The position numbers were made by a program, and so were the translations under genes. From contig JAKOON010000011.1 of NCBI GenBank assembly GCA_022577435.1, positions 5,716,501 to 5,780,500 of the forward strand: a stretch of 64,000 nucleotides of DNA, in the 5' to 3' direction. Positions 23,871 to 37,046 of this stretch are shown piece after piece. The stretch is from Embiotoca jacksoni (taxonomy: Eukaryota; Chordata; Actinopteri; Embiotocidae). Within the stretch, counting starts at the first letter, position 1; every line of letters begins with the position of its first letter. The notes beneath the pieces are model-generated. The model ran no database searches. It saw only the letters and a list, made by a program, of their open reading frames with translations, and had not been told where the DNA came from.

Positions 23871-26167
23871 TGTAACATGAAATGTGCTGTCTAACATTAA
23901 AAAAAATGTCTGCCTCCTCAAGAAAAACATGCACAGTTTGACCATTTGTAGACCCTCCCTCTCTGTCTTACCGGTATGTCCCACTCACAGAACCTGGAAG
24001 ACCGGAGATATACTCGCTTTAAACTACTCAATTGCACGTGCATGATGGCTGCCTAACGTATCCTGCACCTGTTTGGAGCATTGGATGTGCACGTTCTCTG
24101 AAATGAACACAACAGGCACCGTTCAACGCACAATGCTGGGCGGTGTAGGGTGATGTAGGGCGGTGTAGGGGCAGTGTGGAGATGTGACCGGATCAGGGAG
24201 CTACAAAACTAAATGGAAACACGTTCAAGACGTTCTTGATTTGTTAGGGGGTATGGGGAGAGGTTTTCTAGGTGAGAAGGAGGCCTTTTGAAATATGGAG
24301 TGTTTTGTCCCTGGTCCATTTACATTTCTATTTTCTATCTTGTCTTACAAGTCAACTTCTGGTTCTTTGTCCATCAGAGAGTTGTGCCTGAAAATATGAG
24401 TTTAAGTCCTCATTACAAAGGTACTGTTAAACACTTTGTTTGGGCTGAGAATATGATATAATACAAGAAAACCCCAAATTCCAGAAGATTAAGGTTAGGC
24501 GGACCATTGACTTTTATGTCTTTTGAATTAAGGTCTCTGTTTTTTTGGTACGAACGCCACAGGAGGTGAGACATAATTGTTCTGAGCTTAAACTATAAGC
24601 AGACAATGAACAACGTGACTGCCAAATTCTTTAGCCCTGTAGGATGAGAGGTTGCTAAATTCTGTCCCGTCAATGCGAGTGTCAGTTGACTTGTGAAGCT
24701 AAACAGAAAAACAACAACGTGACAAAGTGAAAGTCCACGCAGCGCCTTTATTCGTTTTAAATATTGAGCACAAAACGTCCAACTTCTTGGATGGTGTCAG
24801 CAGCAGTGGGAAAAGCGATGCCCACTGTATGGGAGCTCAGCAGTCAGCCAAGTGGGGCCAAACACTGTGAGTCAGAGTGTGGGAAGTCATGAGTGTGTCA
24901 CCAAGAATGTCAACATATTTTTCAGTGGAGGAAGAAGTGTTCTCTGGGGGAGAATACAGTGAACAGAGCAGGGTGAGGGGTCTTTCTCCCGTCACTTCAA
25001 CTGTACAAGGCCAGGGATTCATTTCATCTTTGGGAGCTGAGTTTTTAATCCCGTTCTCACAGACGGTGATGACCCTTGGAGCTAATAATGTTCTGCTTTC
25101 AATAAGAAATTATAGTAGGATAAATGGAACAATGGATTTATTCATTATTTTAATGATCGATTATTCATTCTTTGATTTTTTTTTTTTTTACCTCGGATGT
25201 GGGGGTTTCCTGCTTCTCTGCCATATCTTACTATATATAATACAATAAATCTCATATTTCAACAACCGTGCATCACATCTGCTTCAAACTTGATGAGTGT
25301 ATTGCCAGGGACCAGAGGGTGTGCGCTAGCCAATTTGGTGCGATTTGGACACGATACATTGAATATTCTGTTATTTAAAATTTTAATGAAAAGGCGACTG
25401 CCGCTCTGCGCAGCAGCAGTTCCAGAGAGCATCGCAGCGGATGAAGTCGAGCGTGTCTACCGACGTCTGCAACGAGCTGTTTAGAAGAAAACTACACAGC
25501 AAAACCGCAAGCCAGACAATCAAACAGCCAATAAGCCTGTTTTGAACGGGCTCCAGTGACAGTAAATTGGAAATGTTAATGTTTCCAGACAAAACAAGCA
25601 AATTGAATAGTATTTTTTAACATTACACAGACTTGTATTTTACTCATCAAGAAAATAATTCATTGATTAATTGATCATCTCTCTCTAAAAAAAAAAGGAC
25701 CTTTTGGACAGTTTGTACATTTCAGTACTGTGCTTTGCATGGAGGAAGAGCATTTCTGTGGAAATGGACGCCCGTCCTTTACATTTTATTTCTGGAATCT
25801 GATGAAAACCAAATGGCGCCCAAACTTTCTTTGATCTGTGGATGTCAAGCATCATCTGTGTGTGTATGCATTCCTGTACAGTCAAGGATTCTTCAGCATA
25901 CGAAACGCACACACTGCCTGTGTGAATAGTGTTTAATTTTGAGAATACGTCAGTGTTGGTTTATCTGTGTGTACAAATTTGTGCCTGCGAGTCTATTTGT
26001 TTTTGTGTGTTTCCGTGGGTGTGTGTGTGTGTGTGTGTGTGCGTGTGTGTTCTGCCCATTCCTCGACCACATGTCCTCAACAGTCCTTGACATCTGGCTG
26101 CCATACCTCTGTTCAGGCTGTCTGACTGTACTTCACAAACCATGGGAACTGCTGCTGTGTAGGCTGC

Positions 26168-26171
<4 letters not shown>

Positions 26172-26252
<81 letters not shown>

Positions 26253-26268
26253 CGCGCGTGTGTGTGCG
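26172..26268. repeat. (TG)n with CG-rich end
   Basis: About 35 TG units grade into tgcgcgcgcgtgcgcgcgtg. Alternating purine-pyrimidine with CG is strongly prone to adopt Z-DNA. A shorter (TG) run precedes it at 26022-26050. Confidence 0.96.
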
Positions 26269-27289
26269 ACAGAGAGAGAGACAGAATGAGAAAAATGACC
26301 TCAGATTTGGTGGCAATGTTTTCACAGCCTATAGAGCGTGCTCTTATAATCTTGTATAGGTGTTTTAATCTTTTTGTTCGTAAAATAATTCTTGTTTTTC
26401 TATGTTTACAAAAAAAAAAGAAAAAATACAAGACCCACTGCAGTTCTTAATGGAGTCGTCCTTGGGCCGGTTTGGTAGTTTCCTGGAACCAAACAAAAAT
26501 GTTTTGCTCCAAAGTAGGAGGAGCGGGCCAGCTAAGGGCTGCGGGTATGCAGATCAGGCAGCGCAGTACAACTTTAATCCACATTCTGAGCACAGAATTG
26601 TGTTTTCTCCTGCTCAGACCACCTCTTATCACAAACACACAGGCAGGGCACTCGCGCAAACGCACCTCCAAAACCACAAAATACATTTCATTTATGTTCA
26701 GTGTAGTTTTTTTTCCATTAGCGACACATTAGTTTCGTCGACAGATTCATGTGTATCTAAATGCATCGTTAATGTGACTGAAAGAGTCTTATATAACACC
26801 ATCCACATGAGTGCAATCCAGTGACCTGGACTTCAATGAAGTGTCAGCACTGTTGTGTTAGATGAGTGAGCGGCCCACGGCAATTATTTTTTTCTGTGCA
26901 GTTGGTTAAACACCTTTACACACTTGCAGGACTTGTATGCATGTTTTAACTGTAGTCTCTGTTTTGATACAGGCAATCCAGCAATCTGTAACCAGCAATT
27001 ATCTTTAAAATAATTTCTCGACCTAACCCATTAATATGAGATCTGACCCGACCCATAATTACCTACATGCAGGTTCAGTTTGCTAAGGCAGAGGTACCCT
27101 TCATGATTACAGTGGATTATTACTTGTCTTTTATTGTTAGACCAACTGAATGGCAGAGGGACACATTCACACACCTCTCCAAAACATGAATACTTTACTT
27201 CATGTATGTCATATAAGAACTGTTTAAACTTTTGAATGAATCTGTTTAAATATGCGGAGAAGAAGATCCGCTGAGTTAGACTGGAACGA

Positions 27290-27800
27290 ACTCTGGTGTG
27301 ATTTCTCCGTCAGTGCGGTTCTTTTTAACAAGTGTGAACGCTGCCATCCAAACCTTGATTTCACTTCCAACTGCATGGTTCACTGCGTGAACGCAGCTCG
27401 GACCAAAGACATCTAAACAAGCCGAACACGCGACCTACATTGCACACATTACAGATAAATGCGGGCCTGGGAACCGCTGCCTCCTGGAAGAATATCTCCA
27501 TTGTGCAACGGACAAAGTCATGGCACTGTTTTAAATCCTTTATACATTTTATAAGCTCTTCATGAGTTCTCAGCTAGTAAAAAACACCACCACATATAAA
27601 CAAAATTCTACGAGTGCATTTATCCCAGCACACAGCATTGTTCTGGAAGTTATTAAAGTTCACTCGTATAAAATACGTCATAAAAGCTAATCAGGTTGCT
27701 ACCTCATCCATATGCCTTTTGTTTCAATGTTAAAAATACCAATGTGAACACTAAGCAAACACACAAATGTGACAGTGTGTCATTTTCTGCTTTGGTCCGG
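27290..27800. mobile_element. Possible nonautonomous DNA transposon
   Basis: Has the phrases gtgtgaacgctgccatccaa and ctcggaccaaagac near the left and tgctttggtccggacgag near the right. The terminal gaccaaag and ctttggtc are complementary, and the vocabulary (gtgtgaac..., ggtccg...) is typical of a fish MITE family. Borders are not defined. Confidence 0.35.
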
Positions 27801-29437
27801 ACGAGGACAGCTGACCTACAAGTATGTGTATTAATTAGCTTTTATTAATTGTTTGCACAGTATATTTGTGTATTTATTTCTGAATTCCAAGAGCTGTGTG
27901 AAGATGAACTTTTTTCACGGTCTATCAGCCTCTCTCCCTCCATTTCATCTCCTCTTAAAGGGAAGATGGGGGGTGATTTTAGCTGAGTCATTGTGTCACA
28001 CTGTGCGCAGCTTCACCCGGTTTGCAACTGTGGTCACCAACATGGCAAAAATATTGGCTGGTCAGGACCATTTGTGTTTGTGCCTGAAGAGTTTTTGTGT
28101 TTGTGCCCTGTTAAATGGACACCAATAGATCTTATTTTCAACCACATATTGTCTGTTTCTTGCTGCAGGCGGACACCGTTCATGGTGGTTTACAGATAAG
28201 CAGTGCTGTAGTTTTTCTGGTGAGAAAGTAGTGAAACATCACAAGCAAGTCCTGCAACCTAAATCTAAATATTATAATTTGTATCCAAAACTTTTGTGCA
28301 TTGTTTTTTTTTTTCTTTTATCGTCACCTGTTTTCTGATGACAATGTTTTAAATTCTGTTCTGTTTGAATCCTATGCCAGTGTGTTCAGCTCCATATTGA
28401 GTTCTCTTTTTTTTCTATTCTGTGTCACTCTTCGCTTTCTTTGTTTGAGGGATAGTCCAGGGTTCATTCCCACTTTTAGGGTTTTTCCCTGAAAGTTATA
28501 TTTAGCCAACAGGAAACGTCCCAGAGACCCTCGTTCCTCTCCCGAGACGAAGGAACATGAAGTACACATTCCCCAGTATCTCATGCCCTTCAGCCCCATG
28601 CAGTCTTGTCCTGGGATCTGCTTTGTTTACATTTCCATTCATTTTTGTCACAGTAAAATCAAAGACAGTAACTCCACATCGCCTCAGTCTGGAGTGTGGT
28701 TTTTTTTTCTGCTCTAAACCCTCCCACTCACCGTGCTCCCCGTCCTCCACCCATCAGCCTCACTGATCTCCACATACAGTTAAGGATTGTTCTCCCCACC
28801 GCAAGTTCACCTTCAGGGCCATTTGGAGGCTTCAAGGCCTAAGCCGTCCTCTTTGAACGCCCTGCGAGCCTTAACCCCTCTCAACCCCCGATGAGGTCTG
28901 ACCTCCAACCCCTCCTAATACGCCACTTCCTTCCAGCGAACACCCGCGGCTCATTCCCCCCCCCCACCCACTCTGTTCCTCCCCAATGAGACGTTTACAG
29001 TATGTAGACAGCATATATAGTTCAGTTGACTTGCTGTTCTTCTACTGTACATCATTTAATATTCCAAAAATAGATTCCCAGCTTGAATTTAGCATCTATG
29101 ACATCACTCAACCAGAAGACTAAACAAGACTGTGTCAGTTTAAATAGAGTTGGGCGGTATGTTACGGTGGAGTCTATGATCTCTTTTAAATTGAATGTAT
29201 ACAGACCTTAATTGCACCAAAGGGATCTTTGATGATGAACATCAACATTAAAACATAAACACATTTCAATCAATACAACAGCAGGCATTAGTGCATCATC
29301 ATCAAGCTCAATATTTTTTCTCAACTGTAGTACTTTTTCTTCACGCTATAAAAAACATTGATAAACATAAAATAACATGTTTAGGCTTCAAATCAGTTTC
29401 ATCTCGTGTTTTTTTTTTTTGTGTGTGTGTGTTTCAG

Positions 29438-29518
29438 GAGAAGCGAAAACGGCAAACTGAAATTGAAGACAAAAGAAGCCAGCTTGACGACCTGGTGCTA
29501 CAGCTGCAACATGTTAAG
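29438..29518 (+). CDS. palm2: palm2 exon 3 (basic coiled-coil segment)
   Basis: The exon is 81 nt in phase 0/0 and encodes 27 residues beginning EKRKRQTEIEDKRSQLDD and ending LQHVK (residues 18-44 of the 463-residue form). This is the most conserved paralemmin block, a highly charged helix with heptad character that starts the coiled-coil domain. The acceptor is a T/TG-rich tract ending tttcag, and the donor is AAG|gtgggt. The exon is symmetric, so skipping it would keep the frame but delete the core of the helix. Confidence 0.93.
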
Positions 29519-32500
29519 GTGGGTTTGTGTGTGTCTATTGGTGTTACATGAATTTCTATGGTGAAAAATGTAACTCAAAACAATAGACTGCCTTGACTGG
29601 CTGATCACGTCCACCACTTAAAAGTACTTAATTTAAACCCTATATTTACATTTAATGTCAAAAGTTGTAATTGAGGTGTGACAAGCTATTATGTTTATTT
29701 AGAAAAATGTCTCTCTCACTTTGAAATTACCCATGAAATCACTGGAAGCCCAGATGTCCCAGTTTTCCAAGTGGACCTAAACGCAGCATGTATTTGCAGA
29801 TCTGTGTGAAGCTGAAAAGAGTCTTAAAACTCCACAAACAAATGTAAAGTGATCCGTGCGTGTCAAGCGATTGGTGCACACACGTTTTAACAATCTGTAA
29901 ATAAATATCAAAGAATGTCACAAATGTATTCACATATTTGTATATGCGTGTTTAAATCGCTCTGTATTTGTGTATGGATTTGAACACACATTTTCCCAAG
30001 TTATGCACAAATTAGTGTACAAATTTCTAATTCCTTTTTTTATTTGTAGATAATTTAATACACATGTGTGACCATTTTGAGTCTAATTTGCCTCCGTAAA
30101 ATGCAGAGCTTAAGAAAAATGTCCGATAGGTACTATTTACAATGAAGAATTGTGATTTTTATTGCAGTTGGCGTCAGTAAAATGACTGTAACCACCTAGT
30201 GAGTGGTGCTGCCGGTCCATCTTCATTCAGCATGTTTCCAACTTGCTCAGTGCTCGTACTGTAGCTGTTTACAAACAGCTTCTATATTTATCAGGTTACT
30301 TATTCCTATCTCAGCATTCTAATCCTATAAATAATCGTCACCATGTCAGAAAAGTATGACGAGGATTTTGCACTTCGCTTGGTTGCGATTTGGACTATGG
30401 TGGAAAGACCCTGTCAACGTTAAGGTTTATGATCCAGTAAAATATACATTTAAACTAAGTTTACCAGGTTTTTAACCATTAATACAGCAACGAAAAAGAT
30501 CAAATAAATATCAGAAGCAAAGTTAAAAAAAGAAAAGCAAAAGAATAAAAGGAAAGAAACTAAGGGGCATATGGTTAAAGCCGTGTGTACATTTCTGCTT
30601 ACTTATGTTACATCCAGCTATTCATTTCTTACTTGCATATACTGTTTCGTCTACAGCTGAGCTAAATATCTGGGCTGCTGCATGTCAGAGATGATAGATG
30701 AAGCATTGTTTTATTTTTGAGGTAACTGTTAGTTTAAGGTCCAATTAAATGAGGTCGGTGTGAAGGCAAGGTAAAGAGTTTCAGGTTAGGGTTACGAGTT
30801 TGCAGATGAATGCAATGAGTGATCACACGAAAGCTTCACAAATGTCCGTGTCACGCCCGTCCATCTCTCTTAATCGACTCAACCCCTCTGTGTCTCTTTC
30901 TAAACATCGTATCTACCCCTTGGCCCCATGTGTCCCGGAAAGATGAAGACGCATCGTGTGCCTTCCTTTACAGGTTTTTGTTCCATTCCCGCACGCTGCA
31001 TTTAAATGCAAGTGTGTTTAATCGCTCGTGTATGCTGTGTTTGTCAGTTTTTGGCTGACAGGTAGTGATTCCATCTAAATATCCAAATCTCAGTGCCCAT
31101 GGTGTGCAGGCGTTGTTATAGGAGAGTTTCCCTTGGCTGAGCAGAACAGGCCTGGCTGTTTTCTTCTTTCCAGAAAAACATTAAAATCCAAACACACACA
31201 AATATATCCCCTCACACTTACTGCCAGCCAATATTGATATAAGCCAAGATTTGGTTTCAAGTAAACACAGGTTTGGCGTTCGATCCATAAGTAGTAACAA
31301 GGACATAAAGCTGCTGACAGATGAGAGCTCTCAAAAATGAACAGCTTCTAGGCATCTGTAATTTACGTGGCGTTCTTGAACCTTTCAGCCACAGAAAAAT
31401 GACTCCTGCGGCCTTGTACACAAGCTCAGATCAGGAGGAGACGCATCAGGCATCCTACGGACATTGAGCACCGACACACTATATGACATCATTTAAAATT
31501 ATATGTCACTCTGCTACTTGACTTAGATTTCTGTGTCCAACTCATTTATATCAAATGCATGATTAAAGTAGTGAGTTATAATTTAAGTATTCAGTTTATG
31601 AGTTGCACTTTTGTGCACTTCACTACTGATGTCGAACTGCTTTACCTTCGAAAGGAGTTATTCGGAAAAATCTTGCAGCCATAAACGCTGCACAGATGCA
31701 GGATGTTGTCGGGGAATAGCTGTGGGTACCCACTACAAATATCCATGGTAGCCAGTTTTTTAAAAAATTGCAATAAAACTACATTCCCTTCCCTAATTAG
31801 AGCCATTAAACACACTTGGCATGAATGAATCTTTGTATCAAATAAGTTTGGCTCTACATACCAGGTGTTTTCCAGCATTTAACACCCACTTATGGAAATA
31901 TGGACGAGAGAGGAGCATTGATTAAATCCATGTGTGCCATGTGTTTCAGGCCATGAAGAGCAGTACAGCCATTAAGGAAGGTTAAGTTGTTGTATTTGAG
32001 TTTGGTCTCTCTGCTGTCCAGATTTCTACAGTTTGAGCCCAGCTGCAAAAACATATAATATTAAACTTAATGTAGGCCAAAATCGTGTTGGTAGGTTTTG
32101 CATCTAAACCAGAACTGCTTAAAGTTGAACCTTTATCATTGTGATGTAGAAATGTTGTGTTCATTTTACGCTCATATGTATATTTAGTTCATGAATGCAA
32201 TTTTCTTTATTGACCTGATATGGGATAAACTCCATGGAAAATAATAATCATAGCAAATTACATATGACACTGTTTACATTTCAGACTACTGTAATAACTA
32301 CACTCTATTGCTACCCTCTGTTATTTTTGTATCGATGCTTTACTTTTCTGCTACACTTGATGCGAGCAAGCGAAGGTGCCCTTCAGCTTGTTCGTGGTCT
32401 GAGCTTAAACCTCTATTGGCCACCAGGAAATGAGTCAATCTATATTACCAACTTTTTAATGGTCATTCTCCAGAATGTGTTTAAATCTGGCTTCTCATTC

Positions 32501-33894
32501 AGCAATGTGAGAATGTGATTTGTAGTTTATTTATATCTTGTCTACATTTACAAAGGAGATTTGATAAACAATTAAAAGATTTTCGGATCTGATAAATTGA
32601 TTGATACTGGTTTCGGATTCGATAAAATGCCATCGACTCTCAACACTATTATTCCCTTATCTGCTCTCCATGCTCCCAAATGAAGAATGAAAAAAGGCAG
32701 CCGATATAATCTGAATCCACGTTTGCTCTATCTAAAGAATCGAGCCTCTTACTGATCTCCAGAGCCGCCAGCGTGCTGCTCTGTTTAGCTTTCTTCCATA
32801 CAACATTAGCAGGCTTGAACCCCAGATGTAATCAGCATCTGGTCACACAATCCCATTTCATGGCCATTACCTCTGAGTGCCACACAGCCAGGCGGCATGA
32901 AGCGGCCTTTGTAGCCAGCTCTCCAGAGACACAGTGGCCTGGGAGAGGAAATGGAAACTGGAGCCCAGAGATTTGATAAGGACCTTCAGGCCGCATGGTT
33001 CAGGCCTCTCAGAATGGAGGCGTTACGAGTCTGGGACCTCGTAAACATCAGAAGGATTTCAGAGCAAAGTTGAACCTCAACCAGCATTTTCTGTTGAAGC
33101 TGCGTCTCTTCGGCACAGGGTGGTTTTTATTTATTTTTTTCTCGCAGTTACGTATTTTTGCTCAGAACTGGTTATTGCAGTCTCTGATGAAAAGCACAGA
33201 CCTTCCAAACTTTTCCTTTAAGCGTCCAACTCCGTGTGGTTGTGTGTCGGAGCTCAACAGGAAATGGAAAGTCAGTTAAACAGCATGAGAGAGAGCAGAG
33301 AGCACGCTGGTTCTCAGAGGAAACAAGTGGCCAACTTTCTTCACTGCTTTGTTAAAGGTGCAGAAAACGGTCTGTACTGGTCATGGTTTAGGTTCATTTT
33401 ACTGATAAAACGCCGTGATGATCAGAGGTCAGGCTCAGCTACAAGCGAACATGTTCCCCTGGTTACGTGACACTTTCTTTGCCTCATATAAAGAGTATTG
33501 TCTACAATACAAATTCTACATGAGACATATAGAGTAAAGGGATTTCTGTGAAATATCAGCATTTTAAGCTTAGATTGTTATTTTTTTCTAACAACTGCAG
33601 TCGGTGCACATGATATGTTGAAGGACTGATGGAAATTTGAAAACCAAAATATAATTTTGGTTTCTGGCTGTGATAAATGGTGTAATTTTGGCAATTTTTT
33701 TTTTTAAAAAGAAAACATGTCTTTCAAACTCACCAGCGGGCTCAGAAGGTATAAAACTGGATTTAGAAAAATCGTATTCCTTCAATCTAGTTGACAAAAA
33801 GGTTGTGCAATGTGTTTCATTCAAAATATTTCTGGCTAACAAACATGATGATCTACATATCTGAGGTTTGCTCAGCTATGCGGGCGCACGGTAG

Positions 33895-33895
<1 letters not shown>

Positions 33896-33952
<57 letters not shown>
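33896..33952. repeat. (CA)n microsatellite
   Basis: About 27 CA units, almost perfect, ending in gcacattg. Confidence 0.97.
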
Positions 33953-33955
<3 letters not shown>

Positions 33956-35769
33956 TTGAAACAAACAAATAGCCCAGCTGCCACATTCTGGCAGCAGGTG
34001 GAAAAATGCTTTGAAATCATCTCTGCAGCTCCTCGTGTGTTGTTTCTGTGTGTGGAGGAACTCTCACTGTTAATTGTCAGCTCTCCGACCCACAGCCAAG
34101 CAACAGTTTGACAGTAAACAGCCAAAGGTGAAGCAAAGCGGTCTCGCCTGACTCTGTTGTGGAAACAGAACAGAGCTGCACACACAGACGGAGACATTAG
34201 AGGCGTAAACAACAGTTCTGGCATTCATCTATGAAACATTGAAAAAACAAATCCAGCAAACTGCTGTGTGATGAGAAGTGTTTAATGCACCATGAATCAG
34301 ACACACCGCCCTGAGATTTAATGTGGGGCCTAGCCTAGGTTGTGTATCTTATTAACACAAAGTGACTGGATGTTTGGATGCTGGTGTGTTCAGACATGTC
34401 AGACTGAACTGCCTTAAAGTCAGAAACAGACAGAATATGCCTACGTTTTTTTTTTTTTATACTATTCCTTATTTCAGATCAGCTCTACCTCTGTTACTAA
34501 AACACCATCTGTCTCCTTACGAGGCTGTAAAATGATCAGAGTGAATTTTCTCTTAATTAACTGTAGTCAAATTCATAAGAGAAGCAAAAGCGCCCCCAGT
34601 AAAAAGTACACAGCGACTTTTTTTTTTTTGTGGGGGGGGGGTATTAGAAAATGTAATTTGTTAAAGTTCAAAGAAATGAAAAAACAGCCATTTGTGAGCT
34701 CCGTTAGACATACAATTTTTTTTTTTTTAAATAAATAAATACTTGTGTAAATGTGTTTATAACAAAATAACTGACAGTATGATGAGGAAGGATTATTGTT
34801 GTACTCTGATGGGATTCGAAATAGTAGTTTCCTGTGTGTAACAGCTGAGTTTGGGGTATCTGTGTTATGTGAAAACTCGGTACGTGTGTGAGCCTACGTG
34901 TTTATTTATTTCTTCAGGCTGTTCTTGGCAGTCATTACAGAAATCTCTTCGCAGAAGTTAGTCTCCATAATCGGGGTCCAGTGGCAGTTGTGAGAAATAC
35001 AGTGTCATAAACAAGCTAGAAAGGAAACAAGGAAGAGCTATTTGAGGCGTGTTACTGTAGATCTCAACAATCTAACTGAATTGAAACACTGTGAGTTGGT
35101 CATTTGAGAAGAGACGGCGCCTTTAGATGTCACACTGTGAAGTGTAAAACGGGCATTGAGCATGTTATACGTTGTAAATCCTCCTGAGGTGGACAAGTTG
35201 TGCATTTAAAAACACTGAGTGTTGAGGTCAGGAGGAGGACTCCACAGTGTGGCTGTCGGGATGTTCATTAGAGCTGCAATGATGAGATAATTAGCCTATT
35301 TTATCAATCAATTAAAGCACCAATTGTAAAGATCTCTGTTTTGTTGTATTTGGATCCAGTTTGACAAAATGAAGAATTTGCCGCTTATTTTTGGTCTTTT
35401 CTTACACTAAATTAAATATCTTTTGTTTGGTGTGTCAGTTAGACAAAACAAGATATTCAATGATGTCACCATGCACACTGGGGTATTTTGATTGACTTTT
35501 CAATGTTCTCTGTCATTTGGTAGCCAAAACAATTAATCATCAACTAGCCCCTAATTAAAGAGCATAAAGTCTCACACAGCCTTTGTAAAACATTGTAATA
35601 TACTAATACCACAGCAAACAATGGCAGCAGCAGTAATAGTTCCTTACGTTGTAATAAGATTGAGTATACAGCCTCACGGTTTGGTACATTTTCTGTTGTA
35701 TGTGTGGCACATACTTGTTGAATCATTTCATGTTAGTTTTACCATAATAATCCAAGATATGCTACCATG

Positions 35770-35801
35770 CTTTTGTTGTTGTTGTTGTTGTTGTTGTTGT
35801 T
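35770..35801. repeat. (TTG)n trinucleotide repeat
   Basis: Nine to ten TTG units followed by a T run, about 430 bp upstream of exon 4. Confidence 0.95.
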
Positions 35802-35876
35802 TTTTTATATAGTTTTTAAGCATTTGTTTAAACCTTCAGATAAAGCTAACTTGTTTCCCCGCTCTTGGTCTGTGTG

Positions 35877-36110
35877 CTAAGGCAAGGCAAATGTATTCAT
35901 TGAGAATATTTCATGCACATTAAAATGAATTGGAAAAAAACCCAAAACAATAGAAGCACCAAAATACAGAGGTCAAAAACTAAAACAATGACAACACACA
36001 AAAAAAACTGTAAATATTAAGTAAAAGCAAAGTTTTAAGCTCGGACTTGAATGATTTCAACACAATCTGAAGTCTTGGCTCATCTGCGAAGCTAACCAGC
36101 TGTGGTATTA
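35877..36110. mobile_element. Probable LINE/SINE-type dispersed repeat
   Basis: Starts aaggcaaggcaaatgtattc and continues gaatatttcatgcacattaa, matching the widespread fish motif aaggcaa.tttatt.atatagcacatttca. Later it has agttttaagctcggacttga and accagctgtggtatta, also in the expected order. It ends about 120 bp before exon 4. Confidence 0.5.
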
Positions 36111-36229
36111 ATTATGGTGTCAATCCTCTCATCTAACTTGACAAGAAAATAAACAAGTCAATGTCTTTAAATGATGAACTATTCCTTTAAGTGAACTAAA
36201 CATCGAACATATCTTTATGTCCTCCTCAG

Positions 36230-36351
36230 TCCAAAGCCATGCGTGAGCGATGGCTCCTCCAGGGAATGGGAGTGGAGGAAGAAGAGGCACGGAGGAAACA
36301 GCTGGAGCAGGATGAAGAACAGGGGAAAAGGCTCGAAGACATGATACACAG
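36230..36351 (+). CDS. palm2: palm2 exon 4 (RERWLLQG coiled-coil segment)
   Basis: The exon is 122 nt and encodes residues 45-84 plus two bases of Arg85. It starts SKAMRERWLLQGMG, the paralemmin/palmdelphin signature following the basic helix. It continues with an acidic EEEEARRKQLEQDEE stretch and RLEDMIH, typical of a solvent-exposed coiled coil. The acceptor is cctcctcag and the donor is CACAG|gtactg. A remnant of a transposon terminus (ctattcctttaag, about 36179-36191) sits 40 nt upstream of the acceptor. Confidence 0.93.
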
Positions 36352-36984
36352 GTACTGCACACACAGTCATGCAGGTTTACTCATCAGGCTCATTTTGGCA
36401 TCGCTGCTTGTCTCTTTTGTTTTTTTGTTTTTTTGTGTGGGATGAGTGTGCTACAGTTCTCTGTAGGATGCACTGTGATACATTTCCAGCATCAGTACGA
36501 TCAGATGATCACACTGGAGGCAGATCTGATACCGAACAAAGAGTCAGAGTAACGATAACTACAGTTGTCACATCTGTTTTTGATGCCGTGCCTCTTCTTT
36601 TGTTTCTGACTCCGTGGCGCTTTGACTGAATTGAGACATTTCCAAGAATACCAGTCATTTCGTCCTTTCAGGCCTGACAGCTTAGTTAAGACCGATTTTT
36701 ACATCCGATCCACACGGTCCAAACTGTAAATACGAACAAACAGCTTGGGACCATCAGGCTTCTTTATACAGGAACAGAACGTATCACGTGTCCCACTTCT
36801 TCATTTTTAGCATCACGTGTCATGCATATGATGCTAAAAATTACTTTTAGCTGCAAAGTGAAGTATGAAGCCATTTACCATCAACAGTCGTATTCTTTAA
36901 TTACAACTGTTACATTTGAAGCATCAATCCAGAGGCCCAGAATAGAGCTCTAGTTATTTGAGACTGTGTGTGGCTAAACACACT

Positions 36985-36985
<1 letters not shown>

Positions 36986-37045
<60 letters not shown>
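36986..37045. repeat. (CA)n microsatellite
   Basis: About 29 CA units, 640 bp downstream of exon 4. Confidence 0.97.

Positions 37046-37046
<1 letters not shown>

Larger units (their letters stand above)
16483..29437 (+). other. palm2 intron 2 (13.0 kb)
   Basis: Bounded by gtaagt at 16483 and gtttcag ending at 29437. Contains MITE A copy 3 (19030-19560), TG repeats (20674-20731, 26022-26050, 26172-26268), a small (CAG)6 run near 17788-17806, short G-rich tandem repeats at about 21021-21062 and 24139-24172, an antisense LINE/SINE-like piece (about 23445-23870) and a possible MITE (27290-27800). The sequence at 22524-22610 (gcgggccaagtttggccc) resembles a hAT terminus. A constrained-looking block is noted at 20060-20300. 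No other exon was recognised. Confidence 0.7.
29519..36229 (+). other. palm2 intron 3 (6.7 kb)
   Basis: Bounded by gtgggt and cctcctcag. It is largely unique AT-rich sequence. It holds a (CA)n run (33896-33952), poly(T) runs, a (TTG)9 run (35770-35801) and an antisense-looking LINE-type piece (35877-36110). The block 32750-33010 is balanced in base composition with long unique stretches and may be a conserved noncoding element. No RNA gene or extra exon was recognised. Confidence 0.65.
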
